From Lagopus muta (Eukaryota; Chordata; Aves; Galliformes; Phasianidae), in contig NC_064437.1 in the NCBI RefSeq assembly GCF_023343835.1, forward strand, positions 41,193,967 to 41,257,966: a stretch of 64,000 nt of DNA, read 5' to 3'. Position numbers and translations under genes: made by a program. Shown here piece after piece: positions 32,001 to 44,000 of this stretch (position 1 is the stretch's first letter; each line of letters starts with the position of its first letter). The notes under the pieces are model-generated. The model saw only the letters and a program-made list of their open reading frames with translations. It was not told the DNA's origin and did no database searches.

Positions 32001-35000
32001 CTGCCTTAACTCATGCTCAGCAAGCAGATGTCTGCTGAGGAGACTTGTGGGTGTTGGCAGGGTTTTTTCCTCACACCAGATGCATTTAGGCCAAGCGCTG
32101 CTTTTTGGAGAGAAAGGCGTAGTTATAGATCTTAGGAAGCAGCCTCTTCGGTCTGCAAATGTGGCTGTACCTATTGCAGGCCTAGTAGCAGGAGCTGTGT
32201 CTGGACGTGGCAAGGGCAGCCTCTACAGCCCGGAGCCTGCAGTGCAGCGTGCTGCAGGTGTGGGGAAGTGAGCATTGCTGGTTCTTGTCACTGCCCAGCT
32301 ATAGGATCTAAAAGCCAGTTCTGCTTGGAGACATGCACACCCAAGGTAGCTCTGAGGCTCCTGGCTCAGCTGGTGCCAGCAGTGCACGCTGACAGATAAT
32401 TTTCTATCCTAAGTAACATAATTTGGTTTGTATTTTTTTCTGTATAACCGAGTCTTTGAATTCTTGTAAGGCTTAGGTGAGGATGCAGTGCATAACACCT
32501 GTTGATGCAGAGAAATGTAAGAAATGCTGCTCTGTACATCATTCCCAAAGGAACTGATTCCTCCTGAAGTTAATCTTCTCACAGTTAAATGAGAAATAAT
32601 AGCTTTTATGGCATAAAGGGAGCAATTGGTGGTAGCCCAAAGTTTCAAGGCAGTCCTTTGAAATTAGGGATGTCTAGACATAATTCCTCAGAAAGTGCCT
32701 GGTTGGAGTTGAGTGCCCTTCCTCTGACAGCAGCCTGCACCAAAGAAAACTAAATGTTAGCTGAGTCCTTGTTACCTCTGTGGCCACGGGGTCCTACGGT
32801 CTCGTATGACACTGATCCTACCCGGAAGTTGCAGGGAGCACCTCAGGTCAGGAGACTTGGGAAATTACGTGTCATGTCAGCATTGTTGCAAAACTTTGTG
32901 TTCCTCAAGGCCAACGTTGGACAGTGGTCTCTTGGCCTGTGTAGCCTTTCCTCTGTACCCAAGGGCATACTTTGGTGTCATGTTGGGCTATGTGTTCATG
33001 ATACACCCATTTTAGGCATGACATTGATTTTTCTATTTTTGTTTCTTTGCTGAATTCCTTATTGGTTATTATGTTTCCAAACAAAACTTCCAGCAGGTTC
33101 AAACACCTTCAACTTGGCTGGATTATGCCATTTGCAATAGAACTTTCAGATTTTTCACTGCCCACAGTATTACTACCTGGAATGACCTCTGTGAAGCATC
33201 ATTAATGATTTAGAGATTAATGATCTGACTAATGTCATAGTTTACTGAGTAACCCAGTTTGTCTCATCACCTCTATCATATGTAGCTGTGATATTACAGA
33301 TGTAATTTCCTGCTTCCTTCCCTCTCAAGGTCATGTTTGATGAGTTTTAGTCAGGTGCTTGGACCATGGAACAAAGATCATGCAGGGCTATGACATGCAT
33401 TTTCCTTTCCTTTTCATGTGGGGTGGATAGAGAGTGCTTTATTGTAGTATTGAGTAGGAACTGTCCTTGGGCCTTTCTTTCTGCAAAGTTTGTCCTCCTC
33501 CAGCTTAAAAACGTGCTGCTGTGACAAGAGCAGAGTAGGCAAACCAGGCTGCTAGAACAAATAAATTGGGGCATTGCGGGATTGCAGCTTTCCTGGTGGT
33601 GGTCCCTGACTCAAAGGGGAGAGATCCTGTGGTCATGGTGAGGCAAGAGCTCTGAGCTGCCTTCTGGGGGATTCTTGCTGCACTGGGGCTTGCTTGCTAG
33701 CCATCACCACTGATGGCTGCCCACTTGTGTTGCAGAGAAGGGTGATTTCCTCGCTGTTGACCTGGGTGGCTCCCAGTTTCGTGCCCTTGAGGTGAAGGTG
33801 TTTAATGATGGGAAACAGAGCAGCCAACTGGAGAGCAAGTTTTACCCTACACCAAAGGAAGTCATACAGGGCAGTGGAGCAGAGGTAGGCCATGCAAGGT
33901 CTTTGGTGGTGGTGCCATGCTCCAGGAAATGTCTGCTAGTCAAAGCCCGATTCTGTTCTCTCCTTTCTCTCCCAGCTCTTCAGTTATGTTGCTGACTGTC
34001 TGTCAGATTTCATGGAGTCCAGAAACCTGAAGCATAAGAAGTTACCTCTTGGCTTTACGTTCTCTTTTCCATGCAAACAGACCCAACTGGAAGAGGTAAG
34101 GTGCAAAAAAGATATTGGCAAGCATAGCTTGTTGCAGAATCCTTAGAAGCTATTGCATGGAAGTGTTACTTCATAGCCTTTTTGAGGTATTGCCTATCCA
34201 TAGCACTCTGAAGAAGGCATGGATGAGCCATTTAATTACAGTCGACTACCATTCAAGGACTTATCCATTATCTCAGGGCAACAAAATCTTTATTATTTAG
34301 CTTAATTAATATTCCATAGTAACCATGTGCTTGTATGAAGTCTGCTGGCCTTTAAATCACGTATTTTTGGGTCCATCCTTCCTTTTTGATCACTTCTCAT
34401 TCAGTACTTTTTACAAGTGACAGTAATTAGGAAAGACCTGCAGCAGAGCTGCTTGAAAGGAAGAGCTGGTTACAAATACTTTGTAGCCTCTTATTATAGT
34501 TTTTCTTCTCTTTCTTGGGATCTGTGCTTTGGGTTCCAGTCCTACAAATGCTTTGTGCTTTATCCTGTTAGTGTGTTACAAACACTGATAAAACCATGCA
34601 TGCTTTAAACAAAGAACAGGGAGGTGCATTTAGAAGACTGGGACTTCATTTCTATGCCCATTTAGTTGCTGACATGCACCCAGCTGAGGTTGAGATCTTT
34701 TGCTATGACTTCTTTTTGCCTAAATATTTATGTGTGTAGAGACAGTAGTCTTCCCACAGGTTTGCATACCAAAGCTAGAACTTTTGGGTCACTGAAGTTT
34801 TACTTTGCAGGGAGTCCTTCTTTCCTGGACGAAACACTTCAAGGCCCGAGGAGTGCAGGGCACAGACGTGGCGAGCTCTCTGCGCAAGGCCCTCCAGAAA
34901 CATAAGGCAAGTTCTGTGTCTGAATCTGAGTGGCTAATCTTCTCTTGGTGTGTGGGTTGTTCAGCAAATTGTTGGACATTTTCCAAGGGCAGCCAGTAGC

Positions 35001-38000
35001 AAGCATTCAACATGGCTGTACATTGAGTAGATGGGCCTCAGAGGGATGGAGTGATTGATGGTAATTTTTGAAGACCACAGTAAAACTTGATTAAATCTGC
35101 CTTTAAACTAGTGTATTCCTTTAAATAGCATGCTGTTTAATATTTTGTGAAGTCTTGTTTTTCATACTCCATGCTATTGGTATCATAATCTAAGAAAAAT
35201 CATATCTTGGCATCTTTGTAGTAGGTCTTCTGTTTTCTCACATGGCAAAAATACAGCTTTAATTTTGGTTCACTTCTTTCTCTGCATCAGACTTGTAGTT
35301 AGTAAGAACAAAAGATCTGAGCCTTCCTGGGTAAAGTCTAGCCCCCTGCTTATGTTGGCATCCATGTTGCAGATATTTCTGCAATAGATATTTTGCAATA
35401 GATATTATAGATATTATAGATATATATAGATATAATAGATATTATGCAATAGATAACTTTGATCATGCTTAATCAAGTTACCTTGGTGTGATAAGGGAAC
35501 TGCACAGCTCTGTTGGAAAAGCTTTTTGCACATGTGTGACACTGCTGCACAGCCTTGCATTGAGTAGTTACCTTTATGTCTTCTTTTACTGCCAGTTTTG
35601 CCCGGTGTCAGTTGTCAATCTGTCACTTTGCTGGGGTCTGCTCTTGAGGAGGGACATTGTTTGAGCCTGATCGAGCTGCTACAATGCAGAGTGTAAGGAC
35701 AGCCACACCAGTGTTAGAATATCACAGGGCTCAAACCAAAGATGTTGCTCTTCTGGTAAAAAGGGATGAATCACATGAAAATAAGTCATGCAACCAAAGA
35801 TCCTGTCTGGCTCATCACTTGAAAATCCTCAGATATCTTCTGCTTTACAGCGTTGTAGGGATAATGTTGTAAAGGAAATAATGTTTCTTTAAAGGGAAGA
35901 GTTTTCCTAAAGTAATCAAGTACAAAGGCTTTGTAAGTTTTTTTCTGTTAATGGCTCATCTTCCTGCTGTTAGGACATAGACGTCGATGTTTTGGCGATG
36001 GTCAATGACACTGTAGGAACCATGATGACCTGTGGTTACGATGACCCACGCTGTGAAATTGGACTCATAATTGGTAATTTTTTCTCACTATGTGCTCACT
36101 ATGCACTGTCTTTTTCCTTGTTTGGTTAATCCTAATGAATCTTGAGTAGGAGGGAGTGTCCCAGTAACGGAAGGAGCAGGAAGGAAGTGGAAAAAAACAG
36201 TGGCTGATTTTCAAGCACGGCTGCCCTTTATAAAGCAGCTGTTTTTATGCTGATCACATTGCCATCAAATACCACAGTCCCCATTTTGTCTGGGTTCAGT
36301 TGTGACCAGCATACTAAACTTTTCTGCTGACTGCATAGAAAATTACTGTCTGTCTGTCCAGAGAAAGCTGAATTCATCTCATGTCTAGTAATTAGGATCA
36401 GCTAGGCTTTCCATAACCCTTCCACTTCACACAAATTGGTGACTCTTTACAGGCACATGGAAGTACATTTGAGATAGGGGAAAAGATGATTTTAAACAAG
36501 TCAGACCTTAGATGAATTTCTCACACTTTCACTCACTGATAAATGAATATTTAACAAGTACAGGAGGCTTGATATTAACATCCTTACCACTGGGTTATGT
36601 GTTTATATTTTCTTTCAAAGGCAATATATTGATTTACTTGCAAACATATGGGCTTAAAACAAAAAGCCTGAGGCAAACAGCTAATTTAACCACACTGGCT
36701 CTAACACAAACAGGGACTGGCACCAATGCATGCTACATGGAGGATATGAGACACATCGATTTGGTGGAAGGTGATGAAGGGAGAATGTGCATTAACACAG
36801 AGTGGGGTGCTTTTGGAGATGATGGTGCTTTGGATGACCTCCGCACAGAGTTTGATCGGGAACTCGATCTGGGATCTCTCAATCCTGGAAAACAATTGTA
36901 AGTGATTCCCTTGATTTGATTTGCTTTGGCCATCTGAGTTCTCTGAGTGCATTTCTGGCATTTCCCAGGAGTCCCATTGGAACAGGAATGCAGCTGAGCA
37001 AACCCTAACAAATGTGGCCTTGGTCCTTTCCTATTCAGATCTTTCTCTTCAGGGAAGGGTAGGTTTCTGAGAAGGTGGGTACACCTCTCTGCCTCCCAGG
37101 CCAAAGGGTTGCTGCTGCAGTCACTTACATGTCATGAAAAATAGGTTGTTGCTCTGGTTTTTGAATAGTCTTTTTGATTACTTATCTTGAGCTGGAGTTG
37201 GGTCCCAGGACCTCAGGAAGGCATCACATCCACAGCTTATCTTCTGGTCCCCTATGCAGATGCTTAAATGAGATCAACCTGCATAAGAACATTCTTGAAG
37301 TTGTGGAGGCTTTGGTGAGCTTGTGGGCGTTTTCTAATCCTTCTTGCTTCCCATTCCAGGTTTGAGAAGATGATCAGCAGCCTGTATTTGGGAGAACTTG
37401 TAAGACTCATTCTTCTTAAAATGACAAAGGAAGGCCTGCTCTTCAACGGAAAAGCGTCAGCAGCTCTGCTTACTAAGGGCAAGATTGAAACGAAACATGT
37501 GTCTGCAATGGAAAAGTAAGGGCCTGAGATATGCCCTTTAACAGAGGTGCTGTTAAATTTCCACAAGCAGAGCAGTGATAATTAATGTTTCATAATCAGG
37601 GAGAGCTGGGAGTTGATCGTGAACTGTTCAAATTGATTTTACTTTTGCCTAAGAGAAAAATGGATTCTTCTGTGAGTAGAAGTGATGGAGGATTGGGTAT
37701 TAACAGAATATCACAGTAGCAAATGTATTGTTAACCATCACAGAATACAGGTTCTCTGTGTAAAGAACTTATTTGGAGACCTGAGCGCGTGGGGGGATTT
37801 TTCAGCAGTTTTCAGATGTTTAAATATTAGGGCTGTGGATGGGCAAGGCATGCTCCAGGTCATCTAATGGATGGCTGCATGGGAAACTGAATCTTGATCT
37901 ACACTGTTACTTCAGGAATAATTTCCCTTGTACTGAGTGAAGCTGCTGTGCTCTTCTTCTATGAACTAAATATTTATCCTGTTCCATACCTGGCCAGCCT

Positions 38001-41000
38001 CTCTGTATGTCTTGCATAAAACTGAATAGCCTCTTAAAAGTCTGGTCTCTCTCCCAGATGCTTCTGGGAATAGTGTGGAAAGGGCACTACTGATCTATGG
38101 AATCAATTATGACACTGCTCAGTAGGCTGTACCTTGGTCTTCTCTCACTTGTCTGAGCCAACATGCAGATACTGATTTAAGTGCTGCCTTAGTATCTTGG
38201 CATTAGGTGATCCTTTCCTTTGTTTTGGGTTAGATATAAGGAAGGTCTGAGCAACACGAAAGAGATCCTCACAGAGCTGAACCTGTTTCCCTCTGAAGAT
38301 GACTGCATTGCCGTTCAGCGTGTCTGCACCATCGTGTCCTTCCGCTCAGCCAGTCTCTGTGCTGCAGCCCTAGCAGCCATACTGACCCGACTGAGAGAGA
38401 ATAAAAAACTGCTACGGCTGCGAACCACTGTTGGGATTGATGGAGGACTCTATAAAACCCACCCCCAGTAAGCAGCTAAAGAGGGTTCGATAATTGCTGG
38501 ACCCGTGTTGATATTGCAGTGTCTCCACCTGCATATATATATGGCTTTTAGAGAAGAGCTTGTTTTGCTGCAGGGTTGGGATGAGATGTGGTGGAATGTA
38601 GAGGATCTCATTATCGCAAGGCTGCTTGAAGAGCTTTAGAGATTGGGGTGGGATGGGGGGAGGGAACAACGTGACATGGCAGACTGGCATCTGAGTAAGA
38701 GCAATTGATTTTCCAAGTGATTCCTGAGCATCCACAACACTTGCTGTTCATTGTTTCCTTCTTTTTTTCCCCCTATGCTTACATTTCTCCTACTCTGAAG
38801 ACTTATTATCTGCTTTCTGATGGTGGGCCCTCCATTCTTGCCTGGCTTTTCCCCCAAGGCACTCACACTAGTTTAGAGGTATCTTCACATTCCTGTAAGC
38901 ACACAGCTTCTGCAGAACAGCAAGAAACCAGAAGTATTGTGACTGTCTTGTTTCTGACTCTGTGCTCCTCTGGTAGCGCTTCAGTGCTTGCAGTGTTGAA
39001 TGTGCACGTGCATTAGAAGCAAATGCAAAGCAAGCCTTGTGTGAAATGTTCTTTATTCCTGTAGATATCCTAAACGCCTGCACAAGGTGGTGAGAAGGCT
39101 GGTCCCAAATTGTGACGTTCGGTTCCTCCTCTCTCAGAGTGGCAGTGCAAAGGGGGCTGCCATGGTGACAGCAGTGGCATACAGGCTGGCCGCTCAGCGA
39201 AAGCAAATCGATGCTGTTCTTGCACCTTTCCTGCTATCCCTGGAGACCCTCAGAGATGTAAAGAACAAAATGAGGACTGAGCTGGAGTATGGGCTAAAGA
39301 GAGAGACACAAGACAGGGCTACAGTGAAGATGTTGCCCACGTATGTCTGTGGGACACCGGATGGAACAGGTAAGGTTATTACCTGGTTGCCTGGAGATGG
39401 TGCAGGAAAGCTGCTTGTCTGGCAAATGACACAATTTCTGTTGGCAAACCAATGTTTCCTGCAGTGTTACCTGGCTGGTCCATTAGCCCCTGGCCTAACA
39501 TACAGATGGGATAAATGCCATAAGGAGTAGTGTGCTGTCACTGACCTGGGTGAAGTTTCTTGCAAATGTCTGGCAGAGCATAGCATTCTGACTGGAAAAC
39601 ATGCTACAAGAAGCACCAAAATGAAATATCTTTCTTCTCTTACAGAGAATGGAAAATACCTTGCCCTTGATCTCGGTGGGACAAATTTCAGGGTTTTGCT
39701 CGTCAAAATTAGAAGTGGAAGAAGGAGATCAGTACAAATGTATAATAAAATATTTGCCATTCCTTTGGAGATCATGCAAGGGACAGGGGAAGAGGTAACT
39801 TCTAAAGAACACTTAATTGATCCAACTGAGCCCCAGTGCATGGGAGCAAATGTGGCATGTTTTTTCTGCCCTTCCAGCTCTTTGACCATATAGTCCAGTG
39901 CATAGCAGACTTCTTGGAGTATATGGGGATTAAAGGCGCCCGCCTACCTCTGGGTTTCACCTTCTCATTCCCGTGCAGGCAAGCCAGCATTGACAAGGTA
40001 AGGACTGCAAGAAAGAATGAGTCAAATGGCAGCTGATGTCATTTTGGGTGGGAGGATGGTTTGTTGGTTGGGAGATTGCCAGCAAAGACTCTTCTTCTGA
40101 ATGTTTTCCTCCAGGTAGGACTTGGCAAGGTTTTTAGTGAGCAGAACTGAATTTGCTTGTTCAGAGCTTGGAATGGTTGGATCTCTGTCTTTGATTTATC
40201 AATCTGACACATACGGCTTTATGACTGATCTCATACCTTTATCTTCCTGGATCAGATGTAAGAGTAGTAATTACAATTAAGAAATCTAATTCAGAAAGAA
40301 TTCATTCTTGATTATTTTAGTTCATTTTCTAAAGGGAAGAAAAGAGCTTTTTCTGCCTACTTCTAGTCAAATATTTACCACATATTAGGAAACGAGAGAC
40401 TACTATTTTATTGAATGTTTTCATGTCTTGGTGGTTTTCGTAATAGTCTCTAAATCTTGAGATTAGTCTAATCTGCCTCAGTGGTCAGCTCACAGTTGGC
40501 ATTATAGCAGTAGAGTTGTCTGTTTGTTGGAAGACCACTTAATACGCTTTCCAAACCAGCAGCACAGGATTTAGATCTTGGCAAAACACGAAGAAACAAT
40601 CTCCACAACAGTAATGGTGAGCAGAAATGGAGATTTTTTGTTCTGTTTTGAAGAGCAGTTTTTCCTCCTGTTGTCTCTTGTTTGTTTGTTTTTCCTGTTT
40701 TTGGACAGACAGTGCAGAGCCAGTCACCAAATGGAAGGCTCATTACTTCACAAAACCTGAAAACTGCTCCTATTGATCCAGGCTGCTGTCCAAAAAGAAA
40801 ACAAGCAACATTGTCTGCAGTACCGATGGTCATAACAACTGTTATTCAGTGAATGAGCCCAAAATTAACAGTTGACGTTCGTTAATGGTAGTTGTGTGTT
40901 TATTCATCGCAAATAAATTTTTTTTGTACTCATTCCCCCACAAATGATGCAATGAATTTGTGCACAGAAGGAGGTGAGATGGGAATGTTTTCCAAAGGAG

Positions 41001-44000
41001 AAAAGTGTGTTAGAAGGCACTGAGCTGATAAATGCCTGTGTAAACCTGAAGTCAATCCTATCTGTAGTTGAGTCATAAAGATATGTGGACGTGCACTCTG
41101 CACTGGGCACTCACTATAGCCCGGCCAGGGAAATAACAGTATAGAATCATAGAATCACAAGGTTGGAAACAATTTATAAGATCATCTAGTCCAATCGTCT
41201 CCTCGTCACCATTGCCACCACAAGCACTAAACCATATCACGCAGCACGTCATCCAGTCGCCTCTTGAACACAAGAGGTATGTAAAAAAGATAGTTCAGGA
41301 TCAAAGAAAAAAGGGTATATTTATCTTCTCTCTATCTTCATTTTATGGTTTTCTCCCTCTTCTGTTTCAGGGAACGCTTGTGGGATGGACAAAAGGATTC
41401 AAGGCAACTGATTGTGAAGGGGAAGATGTTGTTGATATGCTTAGGGAGGCCATCAGAAGAAGAAATGTGAGCTATTCTTTTCTGAGCTTCCTGATGTACT
41501 TAATGATTTAATTCCTGATGCCTCTTTCTACACAACTCCACTGGTGACTGTGACTTGTGTTCCAGGAGTTTGACTTGGACATTGTAGCGGTGGTGAATGA
41601 CACTGTTGGGACAATGATGACTTGTGGATATGAGGATCCAAACTGTGAGATTGGCCTTATTGCAGGTACGGTGATGTTGAAACCGCCATTGTAAGCAGCT
41701 GCTTGGCTTCACACACTTGTTTAGAATTTGTAAAACAATGTCCTTTATTTGAGTTTGATACATGGTGTTACTATTCACTTGGGATTCTTGGCAGATCTGT
41801 ATGGTATTCAACAGAGCAGACAGCACTGACAGCAGATAAAACCAGCAGTTCAACAGGTTCAGGATCTGGTGAAGCCCAGTAACTGGGTGCATGGTGAAAG
41901 AGTATGAGAACAGTAAATACGTCACGGCTCTTTGTTTTAGCAAATGGTTCGTGGTATATTACAACCAAGCTGGCAGCAATGACTGATCAGTGCTTGCCAA
42001 TGGCTGCCAAAGCCATTTCTGACCTATAACAGGGAATCTATGTTCGTCTGCACTGGGAATATTCTGTGCTGGATCCACTTCACTCGGTAACATTTCTGTT
42101 GTAATACGGTACAGCACGCACACTTAGGGAAGCATTACTGCTGATGCCTGCTTGTCTAAGACCTGGGGAGGTCTTTGAATGGAGAAAAGAGCTTTAAAGA
42201 TGATAACTGTAATCACCTTTCTTGTATTTAAGGTGCTAGTTCACTCTTCTGACTGAACTCTTGACATTTCTTTTCTCCTAGGAACAGGTAGCAATGTGTG
42301 CTACATGGAGGACATGAAGAACATAGAAATAGTTGAAGGGAATGAAGGAAAAATGTGCATTAATACAGAATGGGGAGGATTTGGTGATAATGGCTGCATT
42401 GACAACATCAGAACAAAATACGATAAAGAAGTAGATGAAGGCTCACTAAATGCAGGGAAACAGAGGTAAATGTGATGATTCTGATGCTAAGAACCAGATT
42501 GAGTGAGTCTTTGAGACACTGACTGCTTTATGAAATGAGAATAATGAAAATAATTTGAAAGGGAACTTCAATAATGATTCGTTTGGTGGTTGAAAAACAG
42601 CTATTGCTTTTGAAGGTTTTACTACTTTTCTGAGTTTATCTTGCTGATCAGATATGTACGTACCACTCCTGTTAAATAATCTGCAACCTCTTTAAAAGCA
42701 CTTTTCTTCTTTGATATTTTAACAGATACGAAAAAATGACCAGTGGAATGTATCTAGGTGAAATAGTGAGGCAAATTTTGATTGACTTGACCAAACAAGG
42801 ACTGCTGTTCAGAGGACAGATTTCAGAATCACTGAGGAAAAGAGGCATATTTGAAACAAAATTCCTATCTCAGATTGAGAGGTAAAGTTAATTAATTTAC
42901 TTGCTATGATTTCTCAAGGTCTTTTAGGGCCTGTAGAAAAATAATCTTCTGTGAAACTGTGGAGCCCTTTTCTTCAAGAAATCAATTATGGTTCTCTCCT
43001 TTACCCCCAAGCCCTCAGCCTTAACCCAAATAATGAATCATCATTTAATTTCCACACAGCTATGTTGTCTTTAAGTACTTAGCCATTAAACACTACTGCA
43101 TCTGGAATCTTTCTTTGTAGATCTTCAATACTTAAAAATAATTAATCAAAAATCAGTGTTACATAAATACTCCCTGAACATGTGCTTACCTACTTATCTG
43201 TGCATGACTACAGCAGTCCTCAGGGATGCTTGAAACACTTTGACTACTGGAAAAACTTTGAAGGTATTGTCTCGGCCATTAGATTAAAGAACAACACGGT
43301 CAAATGACTGATCTGACACAGCTTCCTCATGATATTGGGAGCTAGGTGAATAACTGGAAATACAGATGAACATAACAAAGAATGGGCCATGAGCAACTTT
43401 GGGATCTGGACTGAAACCTGCTTTAAAACAATCAGAGGATGTGAGAACTGGAAGCAGTGGTGCCATTTCCTTTGAATAATGACAGAATCTCATCTGAAAG
43501 GCTTTAGAATTTTCGTACCTGCCAGAGCTTTCCATAATACTGCAACGCTGCCTGTGTTTCCCTTTACGCAGCGACCGGCTCGCCCTCCTCCAAGTCCGAC
43601 GGATTCTGCAGCAGCTCGGCCTCGACAGCACGTGTGAAGACAGCATCATTGTGAAGGAGGTGTGTGGGGCTGTTTCCAGGAGAGCTGCCCAGCTGTGTGG
43701 AGCAGGACTGGCAGCCATTGTAGAGAAGAAGAGAGAAAACCGAGGTGTGGAGCACTTGCAAATTACCGTTGGAGTAGATGGGACTTTGTACAAGCTTCAT
43801 CCACAGTGAGTACCTTGATGCCCATCCCTTTGCTGTTTGCTCATTTCCACTGTGAACACACACCGATTTCTACTAGCCTTCTTCTGAGGTAGTCAAAAAT
43901 GAGAGAGGATAAAGATCTAACAGGCTTCCCTGTATCCTGTCATTTCCTTCACCTAGGCAAGGAATTGAAAACTGGAGAGAAAAGTCCAATTACCGGCTGA

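Noticed and set aside
35392-35456. Short tandem repeat considered as a CRISPR-like array
   Set aside because: Units are only 8-11 bases, AT-rich and contiguous with no spacers, in a vertebrate intron. It is a microsatellite.
36512-36713. Upstream extension of HKDC1 exon 7
   Set aside because: The frame happens to be open in intron 6, but a good acceptor at 36713, the phase from exon 6 and the 184-base symmetry with exon 15 fix the start.
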